A stretch of DNA of 35,520 nt from VFZS01 sp964353255 (GTDB taxonomy: Bacteria; Acidobacteriota; Terriglobia; Bryobacterales; Bryobacteraceae): positions 1 to 35,520 of the forward strand of contig CAYGVJ010000050.1 in NCBI GenBank assembly GCA_964353255.1. The letters run 5' to 3'. Under the pieces are notes generated by a model. That model saw only the letters and a program-made list of their open reading frames with translations, had not been told where the DNA came from and ran no database searches. Position numbers and translations under genes: made by a program. This document shows, piece by piece, positions 1 through 6,637 of the stretch. Positions within the stretch are counted from its first letter, which is position 1; each line of letters opens with the position of its first letter.

Positions 1-312
1 GAAATCGATGTCGGTGGTCACATCGCGAAAACGCGCCTTTATCCACGGGCTGCTAATGGAGGTGTTCCTGCCGCCAGCGAGCGGATTTCTGGGGGTCAAG
101 GGCAATGAACAACCCGACCGTGCTTCGCCGGTCTCCTTTGGGAGTGTTCCCTGGCCAGCGGGCGCCACAGACCAGCTTAAGATGCCGGAAAGAAGGCTGC
201 GAAATGCAGCGGAAGCCGTTACAAGCCAAGGAGTTGCGGCCAAAGCCGGACCGATGGCGAGTTCGTCTTAGGCTGCCGGGGAGCGGGCTTGCGCTGGTCA
301 AGCGAAACAGGA
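1..312. other. Left edge, no supported gene
   Basis: I could not support a gene here. A frame open from the window edge ends at a TGA at 106-108 and could be the tail of an upstream cassette gene. Another frame runs open to 271 but its translation has no recognisable domain or regular composition. The segment probably belongs to the preceding cassette or to the integron attachment region, because a core site GTTAGGC follows at 313-319. A clear matching left half (RYYYAAC) was not found. The nearest is GCTTAAG at 175-181, with one mismatch. Confidence 0.3.
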
Positions 313-319
313 GTTAGGC
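313..319 (+). other. Integron core site (right end of an attC or attI)
   Basis: The heptamer GTTAGGC fits the GTTRRRY consensus cut by integron integrases between G and TT. It lies 31 bp before the first cassette gene and matches the right core of the next attC (1599-1605) exactly. It therefore marks the left boundary of cassette 1. It may be the right end of a degenerate attC or of an attI site. I could not fold a convincing partner half to its left. Confidence 0.55.
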
Positions 320-1599
320 AGCGAAGTTCGTTGGATTCGAGGTTACGCAAATGGCGAAGAAGCTTCAGCTCCCAACAAAGGACCAAACAAAACGTGGCAA
401 GGTTAAGAGCGATTTTCCGAAACATTCCCTCGAAGAGGCAGTGAGGGTTGCGAGGGCACTAGAGGAGGCGAACGGGGGCCAGCCTCTTCCGCCTACGGAA
501 ACCGCCATTGCTCTCGGGATGAGTCCCGGAAGCTCGGAATTTCGCACGATCCTTTCTTCCTCAATCAAGTACGGACTCACGCGAGGCAGCTTCAATCAGG
601 ATCGAATCGCTCTTGAGGAACTCGGAAGAAATATTGTAGAGCCAAAGAGTGCCGACGAATCCCGCCTTGCCCTCCTGTCGGCGGCACTGAAGCCCGAGAC
701 TTTTCGCGCAATTCATGATTACTACCGCGGAAAGAAGCTACCCGAAGCTACATTCTTTCAGAATACCGTCGTGCGAGAGTTTCAGGTGCCAAGAGATCAT
801 GCGGAAAAGTGCGTTAGCATCTTTAACGCGAACATGGAACATGTCGGTCTGATTCGAGTTGCGACAACTGGTCGATGGCTCAGTGCTGAAGCAGCGCCCG
901 CGGAGACTGCCTCCAGTTCTGAACACGAGACAACGGAGGGACGGAGCCCAGAGACCGAACCGCCACAGCTCACCTCTCCAGAATTGGAAGCTGCAGTCGG
1001 GAAACCCCCTCCCGCTACTAGCATCGCAGACAGCAGGCGTCTCAAGAGGGTGTTCGTCACTCATGGCAAGAACGTCTCCTTCATCGATCCGATAAAGAAG
1101 CTGCTTTCTTTTGGGGAAATGGATGCGGTCCTTTCCGCCGAGAAACAAACAGTGTCCCAGCCCGTGCCCGACAAAGTCATGAATGACATGCGGAGCTGTG
1201 GAGCAGCGATAATCCACATTGAGGATGAGCTTAAGTTGGTCGACAGCGGTGCAAATGAGCATGTCGTCCTGAACCCCAACGTGCTGATCGAGATTGGCGC
1301 GGCGATGGCTCTGTATGGGCGTCGATTCATACTGCTGGTCAAGGACGGGATCAGGCTTCCATCGAACCTACAAGGTTTGTTTGAAGTTCGCTACACTGGG
1401 GATCAGCTTGATGGAAACGCAACTATCAAGCTTCTTGAGGCCATCAACGACATTAAGAACCACCCTCTTCCGTTGCGAGATTGATCTCTGGGCCAACCGG
1501 CTTGCTAAGGCATCCGGCGGCAGAGATGGAGTCACTGGCCTAACAAAGGCATGCACCCGGCCGCCGCAAGGAAGGCGGCGGCGGGTGATGGCCAGATCG
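314..1599 (+). mobile_element. Integron gene cassette 1 (TIR protein)
   Basis: The cassette runs from TTAGGC at 314 to the G of the next core site at 1599. It contains one gene in the forward orientation followed by its attC, the standard cassette layout. The gene has no obvious promoter of its own, as is common for cassettes expressed from an upstream Pc promoter. The coding sequence looks less G/C-biased at third positions than the chromosomal genes further right, which is consistent with transfer. Confidence 0.8.
351..1484 (+). CDS. Cassette-encoded TIR-domain protein, probable NAD-consuming defence effector
   Basis: The 377-residue protein has two parts joined by a Pro/Glu/Ser-rich linker (about 180-228). 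The C-terminal ~145 residues (232-377) resemble the PF10137 TIR family (CAP12/Pycsar-effector type): a first strand VFVTHGKN (234-241) and the segment NVLIEIGAAMALYGRR (310-325). There Glu314 is the likely catalytic Glu of NADase TIR domains. The N-terminal ~180 residues are mainly helical with a winged-helix-like look and no family I can name; it may be the sensing or DNA-binding part. TIR proteins of this type usually deplete NAD+ when triggered by phage, but here that is inference. The start ATG at 351 lies 38 bp after the cassette boundary and has no strong ribosome binding site. It is the sole gene of cassette 1. Confidence 0.8.
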   Translation: MAKKLQLPTKDQTKRGKVKSDFPKHSLEEAVRVARALEEANGGQPLPPTETAIALGMSPGSSEFRTILSSSIKYGLTRGSFNQDRIALEELGRNIVEPKSADESRLALLSAALKPETFRAIHDYYRGKKLPEATFFQNTVVREFQVPRDHAEKCVSIFNANMEHVGLIRVATTGRWLSAEAAPAETASSSEHETTEGRSPETEPPQLTSPELEAAVGKPPPATSIADSRRLKRVFVTHGKNVSFIDPIKKLLSFGEMDAVLSAEKQTVSQPVPDKVMNDMRSCGAAIIHIEDELKLVDSGANEHVVLNPNVLIEIGAAMALYGRRFILLVKDGIRLPSNLQGLFEVRYTGDQLDGNATIKLLEAINDIKNHPLPLRD

Positions 1600-1605
1600 T
1601 TAGGC
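1538..1605 (+). other. attC recombination site 1 (68 bp)
   Basis: The site starts with GCCTAAC (1538-1544) and ends with its exact reverse complement GTTAGGC (1599-1605). Between them the two arms are largely self-complementary. GGCATGCACCCGG and CCGCCGC on the left pair imperfectly with GGCGGCGGCGGGTGATGGCC on the right, around a short loop near 1568-1573. Imperfect pairing with unpaired bases is typical of attC sites, which recombine as folded bottom strand. It sits 54 bp after the stop of the TIR gene and 17 bp before the next gene. Confidence 0.92.
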
Positions 1606-2527
1606 GCACACGGCGGTTAGCATGAAAGAACTGTGGTTACAGATCAGCTGGCTTCGCACAGCCGTCGTCGCCCTGCTGGGCCTGCTGGCCGGAGGCCTCC
1701 TGATCATCATTTCCCTCCAACTCCCAGATCGCTGGTACGGGACACTGCTGAATCACTTGGGGACCATCCTAATAGCGTCTATAGCGCTCGTTCTGATCTT
1801 CGATTACTGGCAAAAGGACGCCCTTTTTCGCGAACTCTTTCGCCACGCGAGGTCGGCCACCGAGCTCCAAGCAGCCCGGATAGCTGGCTTCTCGTCGAGC
1901 TTTCAGGATCAGATTCCGTGGGAGGACCTCTTTGGGAAGAGCACACACCTCGACATTCTCTTCGCGTATGGAGCCACCTGGCGGAACACGCACAGTCACC
2001 GCATCGACGCGCTTCTCGCCCGCGATCGGGCGCGTCTCGGGGTTGTCCTGCCGGACCCCGAGGACGCAGATACGGTCCGGGAGCTTTCCACGCGCTTCAG
2101 ACTTAGCGCAGACGACGTGCGGGCCAAGATTGAAGAGGCGATCATGTTCTTCACAGCCAAGCGTACCAAGCATCCGGGTAAAGTCCGCATCTACCTCCTC
2201 GGGAGGGCGCCGACCCACACCATCTATCGCTTCAACAACGAGGCCGTTCTAGCCCTCTATACACATCGGCGAGAGCGCACCGGGGTGCCGACGTTTCTGG
2301 TTGAGCGAGGAGGCGATCTCTATGAATTCCTTAGATCCGAGTGGTACAGCCTCACCGAGGAAGGGGTGCGACACGGCGATGTCCGGGAGTTGCCGTAGCG
2401 CCGTGGCGTCCAACTACGGCATGAAGCTGGCAGCGCGGCCGGTCGCGCATCGGCTGGCGGCTCCTCAAGTCCAAGTGTGGCCGCCGTTGCACGTCGGGTG
2501 ATCGCGCTGCGGCTTATGCCGATCCCG
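1600..2527 (+). mobile_element. Integron gene cassette 2 (two-helix membrane protein)
   Basis: This cassette spans from TTAGGC after the cut at 1599/1600 to the G of the attC2 core at 2527. It contains one forward gene starting 22 bp after the boundary and the 126-bp attC2 site. The short leader and single gene match the usual cassette design. Confidence 0.8.
1622..2398 (+). CDS. Cassette-encoded membrane-anchored protein of unknown function
   Basis: The protein has 258 residues. Two hydrophobic segments (about 12-34 and 42-62) form an N-terminal hairpin anchor. They are followed by a ~190-residue soluble, probably cytoplasmic, domain. That domain alternates strands and helices, and contains a run ending RFNNEAVLALYTHRRER (about 210-226) and then FLVERGGDLYEF. 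This loosely recalls membrane-anchored phospholipase-D-like or nucleotide-binding proteins found near defence genes, but I see no HKD motif and do not assign a family. A membrane anchor plus cytosolic domain would fit an effector, which is only a suggestion from its neighbour. The gene begins 17 bp after attC1. Confidence 0.75.
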   Translation: MKELWLQISWLRTAVVALLGLLAGGLLIIISLQLPDRWYGTLLNHLGTILIASIALVLIFDYWQKDALFRELFRHARSATELQAARIAGFSSSFQDQIPWEDLFGKSTHLDILFAYGATWRNTHSHRIDALLARDRARLGVVLPDPEDADTVRELSTRFRLSADDVRAKIEEAIMFFTAKRTKHPGKVRIYLLGRAPTHTIYRFNNEAVLALYTHRRERTGVPTFLVERGGDLYEFLRSEWYSLTEEGVRHGDVRELP

Positions 2528-2533
2528 TTAGAC
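2408..2533 (+). other. attC recombination site 2 (126 bp)
   Basis: Left core GTCCAAC (2408-2414) fits RYYYAAC and right core GTTAGAC (2527-2533) fits GTTRRRY. The two are complementary at six of seven positions. Just inside them, CGGCATGAAGC (left) pairs with GCGGCTTATGCCG (right) with a bulge, as in typical L boxes. The central part is long, which accounts for the size; VCR-like sites have a similar length. It begins 9 bp after the stop of the cassette 2 gene. Confidence 0.88.
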
Positions 2534-3296
2534 CGACCAAGTTGTTGAGAGATCTCAGATGCAAGCACCGCACTGGACGATGCTAGGGCTCTCGCTCGAC
2601 GTGATGGGGGCTTTCCTTCTCGCTGTGGAGGCCATCAAGATCGAGAATCTCCGAAACCTGCGCAACTCCTTCCTGAGATCTGTCCATGGGGCACTCCTAC
2701 CCACGCCATATGCGCTCGGCGGGGCGACATCTTCGGAAGCCCCGCGAACTCCTGCGGAGACTGCATCTGACGGGGGCGAGACCTTTGTTGTTTGGTTGAG
2801 GCCTGGTTGGAATCGACGCGGTTGGCGGTTCCGGCTGATCAACGAGGCTCTGCACGTACTTGCGGGAGCGGTCCTGCTAACGGCCGCTGCAGTAGCCTCA
2901 CACGGTGGGCTTCTGGATTGTGCTCGATGGGCAGCCTCCTGGATCCTGCATCTGCCCCTGCTCCCAGGAATCCTTCTGTTTTTAGTTACCGTTCTCCTCG
3001 GCTATAACATCGTCTGGTTGGCGGGAGAGCTCGTTCATTCGGCCTTGGTCCGCGTGTCGCAGGCGCTGATCACTCTGTTGGAGTTTATCGAGCGGAATAC
3101 AGCGAGTGGCGTCATAGGCATACTAGGATTCTTGTTTCTGTTTCTGGGTTTCTTGCTCCAAATCTTTGCAAGCTACCTTGCGCTTTAGCCTGGTCGACAA
3201 CGGCAACGCGGTCTAACATCGTCATGAACCCGGCGGCCGGCGCAGGTCGTTCTCCAATTCAAGCCGCCTGGCCCCGGCCGCGGGTTATGACGCGCG
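2528..3296 (+). mobile_element. Integron gene cassette 3 (multi-pass membrane protein)
   Basis: Bounded by the core sites of attC2 (cut at 2527/2528) and attC3 (3296/3297). It contains a single forward gene and is the last recognisable cassette. No further paired core sites were found to the right, so the array appears to end at about 3302. Confidence 0.8.
2559..3188 (+). CDS. Cassette-encoded multi-pass membrane protein, unknown function
   Basis: A 209-residue protein with hydrophobic segments at about 6-24, 95-114, 126-152 and 184-207. A hydrophilic Pro/Thr/Ser-rich stretch (about 40-80) lies between the first and second. The opening MLGLSLDVMGAFLLAVEAIKIEN resembles small membrane proteins often found in integron cassettes, but no function can be named. 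The start ATG is 25 bp after attC2. There is no clear ribosome binding site beyond a weak GAGA at 2546-2549. It may be an unknown housekeeping-independent cassette product or a partner of the other two cassettes. Confidence 0.75.
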   Translation: MQAPHWTMLGLSLDVMGAFLLAVEAIKIENLRNLRNSFLRSVHGALLPTPYALGGATSSEAPRTPAETASDGGETFVVWLRPGWNRRGWRFRLINEALHVLAGAVLLTAAAVASHGGLLDCARWAASWILHLPLLPGILLFLVTVLLGYNIVWLAGELVHSALVRVSQALITLLEFIERNTASGVIGILGFLFLFLGFLLQIFASYLAL

Positions 3297-3302
3297 TTAG
3301 AC
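3211..3302 (+). other. attC recombination site 3 (92 bp)
   Basis: The cores GTCTAAC (3211-3217) and GTTAGAC (3296-3302) are perfect reverse complements. Inside them, CGTCATGAACCCGGCGGCCGG on the left pairs imperfectly with CCGGCCGCGGGTTATGACG on the right, leaving the unpaired bases typical of attC folding. It starts 22 bp after the stop of the cassette 3 gene. It is the most canonical of the three sites. Confidence 0.93.
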
Positions 3303-3771
3303 TGCGACCCTGGGGAAACGGCCCTGTTGGGCGGAACCCCGGAGTGATCAGAGAGCTGTGGTGAAGTCCCCCTCGCGCTCGGAATCCTGACTGGCCGGTT
3401 AAGTTATACGCGGTGAACGAAGTGACTGCGCGACCGCTCCCTTACGGTCGCGGCTCGGAACCGCATTCCGAGCCGCGCGCGTCAGCAGGCGGTCTGGGCC
3501 ACGCGGAAGCATTTATGACGCTGTGTATAACGCTCGTGGGGCTGGCCCCGAGTCTCTTGTGAATGCGCTCGTCATCAGTCAAAAGCCACAGTCGTGGGTG
3601 ACAGCAGCGGGGTTTCGTACCCGAGGCCGGATCACCGGAGAGCATCCGGGCGGGGCCAGGCCTCGTCGCACAGCATGGTGGAAAACCCGGGGCCAGACGG
3701 GTGGGGCACGCTCTCCCCTCGAGGCTGGCCTGCTTATCGAGGAACGCTCCGTCTGTCGGCCGGTTTGGACG
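3303..3771. other. Non-coding stretch after the cassette array
   Basis: No convincing gene lies here. Frames that read through (for example + from 3523) are extensions of the RHH antitoxin frame without domain content. The stretch holds the dispersed palindromic repeat at 3432-3474 and then featureless GC-rich DNA up to the antitoxin promoter. It separates the cassette array from the toxin-antitoxin remnant and may be the original right flank of the array. Confidence 0.5.
3432..3474 (+). repeat. Dispersed palindromic repeat, copy 1
   Basis: Two adjoining hairpins are visible. CGACCG (3431-3436) pairs with CGGTCG (3446-3451), and GGCTCGGA (3453-3460) pairs with TCCGAGCC (3467-3474). The first 30 bases (3432-3461) match the reverse strand of 10091-10120 at 27 of 30 positions. 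Two copies in one window, both in intergenic DNA, suggest a family of short dispersed palindromes (REP/MITE-like). Confidence 0.6.
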
Positions 3772-3772
3772 G

Positions 3773-3798
3773 AGGTACACATAAAAAATGTGTATAAT
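3773..3798 (+). promoter_or_regulatory. Promoter and probable operator of the RHH antitoxin gene
   Basis: A perfect -10 hexamer TATAAT lies at 3793-3798. It overlaps the right arm of a perfect inverted repeat ACACAT-N5-ATGTGT (3777-3793 region), which is the expected form of an RHH dimer operator. Transcription would begin near 3805, about 9 nt before the ATG at 3814. Binding of the antitoxin would block the -10, giving autoregulation typical of toxin-antitoxin loci. No good -35 is visible at 17 bp. Confidence 0.6.
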
Positions 3799-3813
3799 GG
3801 GTTGAGACAACCG

Positions 3814-4080
3814 ATGAAGACGCGCATCAACATCACCTTGCCCGAGGAGACGCTCGGGCTACTGGATCGGGTGGCGGAGAGAGGCAACCGCAGCCGCTTG
3901 ATCTCGGAGGCAGTCCTGCACTATGTGAAAGGCAAAGCCAAGGTGAACCTCAGGGGACGGCTGAAGCAGGGGGCCCTCGCGCGGGCCGAGCGCGATCTGG
4001 CGGTCGCCAAAGAGTGGTTTGCGGTGGACGAGCAGGCATGTTGGTCAGGCGGCTGGGGCGAATCGGCAGGCAGACCATGA
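3814..4080 (+). CDS. Ribbon-helix-helix antitoxin (MazE/CopG-like) with altered C-terminus
   Basis: The protein is 88 residues from the ATG at 3814. Residues 1-45 form a ribbon-helix-helix DNA-binding domain: a basic strand MKTRINITLPEETL, then two helices with the turn GNRSRLISEAV. Residues 50-75 are the usual toxin-binding tail, ending EWFAVDEQA. The last residues (CWSGGWGESAGRP) do not look like this family. They arise because a deletion joins the gene to the 3' end of a mazF-like toxin gene in another frame. The longer in-frame start at 3523 is rejected because the promoter lies at 3793. As an orphan antitoxin it may still repress its own promoter or neutralise a related toxin elsewhere. 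Confidence 0.75.
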   Translation: MKTRINITLPEETLGLLDRVAERGNRSRLISEAVLHYVKGKAKVNLRGRLKQGALARAERDLAVAKEWFAVDEQACWSGGWGESAGRP

Positions 4081-4130
4081 GCCGTGTGGACCAGGCTCTT
4101 CAAATCAGCCTGGGGCTGATTGAGCTTTGA
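4038..4130 (+). pseudogene. 3' remnant of a mazF-like toxin gene
   Basis: In the +1 frame relative to the antitoxin, about 30 codons read MLVRRLGRIGRQT followed by MSRVDQALQISLGL and a TGA at 4128-4130. This resembles the C-terminal end of PemK/MazF toxins, where a VRRLG stretch is followed by a helix ending ISLGL. The first ~80 residues of the toxin, including the RNA-binding and catalytic parts, are missing. The remnant overlaps the antitoxin 3' end, so the simplest reading is an internal deletion that removed the end of the antitoxin gene and most of the toxin. Family recognition is by eye. Confidence 0.6.
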
Positions 4131-4137
4131 TGGGCCC

Positions 4138-5475
4138 TCAGCAGATCTCCACCGGGGCGGCGTGGTGGCTCTCGAAAACCCCCGAGCGGCGCGCGCCCTC
4201 CATCAGCTCATCGCGGAAGTCCGGGTGCGCAATCTGGATGAGCGCCTCGGCCCGCTGGCGCAGGGTCTTGCCGTGCAGGTAGGCGACGCCGTATTCGGTC
4301 ACCACGTAGTGCACGTCGCCGCGCGAGGTCACCACACCGGCGCCGGTCTTAAGCGCCGGAACGATCCGCGAGAGCGTTCCGCCCTTGGCCGTGGAGGGCA
4401 GCGCAATGATGGGCAGCCCTCCCTTCGAGCGGGCCGCGCCCCGGATGAAATCCACCTGGCCGCCGATGCCGCTGTAGGGCAGGTAGCCCAGCGAATCGGC
4501 GCACACCTGCCCGCTCAGGTCGATCTCCAGGGCCGAGTTGATGGCCACCATCCGCTCGTTCTGCGCGATGATGAACGGGTCGTTGCAGTAACTGGTGGGG
4601 TGAAACTCGAAGATCGGATTGTTATGTAGAAAATCAAACAGCTTCTTGGTGCCCAGCGCGAATGCGGTGATCACCTTGTGAGGGTGAATAGTCTTCTTCT
4701 CGTTGTTGACCACTCCGGACTGGATCAAGTCCACGATCCCGTCGGGAACCATCTCGGAGTGCACGCCCAGGTCTTTGTGGTCGCGCAGCGCGCCCAGCAC
4801 AGCGTCCGGGATCTCGCCGATGCCCATTTGCAGGGTGGCGGCGTCGGGAATCAGGCTGGCGACGTGGCGGGCCACGGCTCGGTGGGCGTCGGTGAGTTCC
4901 GGCTGTTTGTACTCGGGCAGGGGATGGGAGACCTCGACGATGGCGTCGGCTTTGCTGACGTGCAGGAAGCAGTCACCCAAGGTGCGAGGCGCCTGGTCGT
5001 TGACCTCGATGATGAGGTGTTTGGCGCACTGGGCCGCGGTCAGGGCGATATCGACTCCCGCGCCCAGGCTCATGAAGCCGTAGTCGTCCGGCGGGGTGCA
5101 CTGAATCAAGGCCACGTCGATGGGCATGGCGCCGCTTTTGAACAGTCCTTCGATCTCGCTCAGGAAGATGGGCACGTAATCGGCGCGCGCCTCCTGCACC
5201 GCGGCGCGCACGTTGCTGCCGATGAAGAACGCTACGTGCCGGAAATGCCCTTCGTATTCCGGCCGGGTGTAGTCGGCGATGCCCATGGTGGCGATGTGGA
5301 TGATCTCAACGTCGCGCAGCTCCGGCGCCCGCTTGAGCAAGGCCCGAATCAGCTCCTCGGGTTCTGAGCAGCCCTGGTGGACGTGAATCCGGTCGGCGGA
5401 CTTGACCACCTGGAGCGCCGCATCGGCGCTCTTGATCTTCGAGCGATAGTGTTCCAGCCAGCGCATGGCGGCCAC
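4138..5475 (-). CDS. Acetyl-CoA hydrolase/4-hydroxybutyrate CoA-transferase family protein
   Basis: A 445-residue family I CoA-transferase. The N-terminal half has the acetyl-CoA hydrolase/transferase fold. The segment GVHSEMVPDG (237-246) holds Glu241, the probable catalytic Glu that forms the CoA thioester. GIGGQVDFIRGA (about 342-353) is the conserved CoA-binding loop of the C-terminal domain. The family swaps CoA between acetyl-CoA or propionyl-CoA and acids such as succinate or 4-hydroxybutyrate, or hydrolyses acetyl-CoA; the acid cannot be told here. The start at 5475 is 3 bp after the alanine dehydrogenase stop. An ATG three codons later (5466) is also possible. It is the last gene of the cydAB operon. 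Confidence 0.88.
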   Translation of the reverse strand: MAAMRWLEHYRSKIKSADAALQVVKSADRIHVHQGCSEPEELIRALLKRAPELRDVEIIHIATMGIADYTRPEYEGHFRHVAFFIGSNVRAAVQEARADYVPIFLSEIEGLFKSGAMPIDVALIQCTPPDDYGFMSLGAGVDIALTAAQCAKHLIIEVNDQAPRTLGDCFLHVSKADAIVEVSHPLPEYKQPELTDAHRAVARHVASLIPDAATLQMGIGEIPDAVLGALRDHKDLGVHSEMVPDGIVDLIQSGVVNNEKKTIHPHKVITAFALGTKKLFDFLHNNPIFEFHPTSYCNDPFIIAQNERMVAINSALEIDLSGQVCADSLGYLPYSGIGGQVDFIRGAARSKGGLPIIALPSTAKGGTLSRIVPALKTGAGVVTSRGDVHYVVTEYGVAYLHGKTLRQRAEALIQIAHPDFRDELMEGARRSGVFESHHAAPVEIC

Positions 5476-5478
5476 CTC

Positions 5479-6627
5479 TCACCCGGTAGCGCCGGCTCCG
5501 GCCGGCCGGGGCTCGCCCAGCAGCTCCCGCAGCTCGCGGCAGGGCACGTTCCAGGCCGCGGCAAGCTGGGGCTGGACGCAGGCGCCCCGATACGTATACA
5601 CGCCGTTCGCCAGCTCGGGGCAAGCCAGCAGCGCCCCCTCCAGGCCCAGTTCCCCGACGCGAATCAGGTAGGGCATCAGGGCCTGCGCGATGGCGATGCT
5701 GGTGCTGCGGCCCATGTCGGCGGTCAGGTTGGGCACGCAGTAGTGCACCACCCCGCGGTAGTTGAAGGTCGGATCGGCGATCGTGGTCGGGCGGCTGGTT
5801 TCCACGCAGCCGCCCTGGTCAATGGCCACGTCGATAACCACCGAGCCGGGTCGCATGGATTCCACCATCTGCTTGGTGACGACGTGCGGCGTCTTGGCCC
5901 CCGCCACCAGCACCGCCCCGATCAAGACATCGGCGGAAGCCACCGCCGAGCTTACCGACTCCGGGTCGGCCAGGCCGGTGGCCACGTTGGGCACGTGCAC
6001 CATCACCCGGCGCAGCTTATCGCTGTCTACGTCCAGCACCGTGACGCGCGCCCCGGCGGCCACCGCCGTGCGCACCGCCGAGCAACCGACCGCGCCGGCG
6101 CCGAGCACCACGATGTGAGCCGGCGGAACCCCGGGGCTTCCCCCCAGCAGGATCCCTCGCCCCCCGCAACTGGACCGCAGCAGGTTGGCAGCCAGGAAAA
6201 CCGTCGTCTGCCCGGCGATTTCGCTGGCTGCCGCCAGCACCGGCAGGCGGCCGTTGGCCGTGCGGATGATCTCGCAGCCGATGGCGGTTATAGAATGATC
6301 CCTCAGCCGCTGGAAAACCGCCGGACCGGCCACGGCCAAGTGGTAGAAGGCTATCAGCGCCGTTCCGCCGGGGTTCAAATCGAGCAGCTTCAGACTGGGC
6401 GCCGAGATCTTCACCGACAGCTCCGCGCGCCGGATGACCTCAGCGGCCGAGTAGCCTATGCCGGCGCCGGCGCGGATGTACTCGTCGTCGCGAAACATCG
6501 CGCCGTCGCCCGCCCCGGTCTCCACCCACACCGTGTTGCCACGCGCGACCAGTTGTCGCACCACCGGCGGCGTCAGCGCCACCCGCTTGTCTCCCACGCC
6601 TTCCTCGCGCAGCACGCCGAAGTTCAT
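5479..6627 (-). CDS. ald: Alanine dehydrogenase
   Basis: The 382-residue protein aligns along its length with NAD-dependent L-alanine dehydrogenase, which interconverts alanine and pyruvate plus ammonia. Visible residues match the known active site: Arg15, Lys73, His96 (in AFYHLA) and Asp270 (in IDVAIDQGG). The NAD-binding loop is GAGAVG (176-181), with Asp199 at the end of the next strand to select NAD over NADP. The C-terminus is slightly longer than usual (~370). It starts 10 bp after the cydB stop, so it is probably co-transcribed. In low-oxygen conditions it could act as an NADH sink making alanine. It could be mistaken for the related transhydrogenase alpha subunit, but the length and full domain set favour Ald. 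Confidence 0.92.
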   Translation of the reverse strand: MNFGVLREEGVGDKRVALTPPVVRQLVARGNTVWVETGAGDGAMFRDDEYIRAGAGIGYSAAEVIRRAELSVKISAPSLKLLDLNPGGTALIAFYHLAVAGPAVFQRLRDHSITAIGCEIIRTANGRLPVLAAASEIAGQTTVFLAANLLRSSCGGRGILLGGSPGVPPAHIVVLGAGAVGCSAVRTAVAAGARVTVLDVDSDKLRRVMVHVPNVATGLADPESVSSAVASADVLIGAVLVAGAKTPHVVTKQMVESMRPGSVVIDVAIDQGGCVETSRPTTIADPTFNYRGVVHYCVPNLTADMGRSTSIAIAQALMPYLIRVGELGLEGALLACPELANGVYTYRGACVQPQLAAAWNVPCRELRELLGEPRPAGAGATG

Positions 6628-6637
6628 GGCTCGCCTC

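Noticed and set aside
8..271. An 87-residue open frame at the left edge
   Set aside because: No domain, irregular composition, and it overlaps the region just before a recombination core; left as unassigned.
3398..3404. GTTAAGT as a fourth integron core site
   Set aside because: It fits GTTRRRY by chance; no RYYYAAC partner with complementary arms lies within 150 bp to its left.
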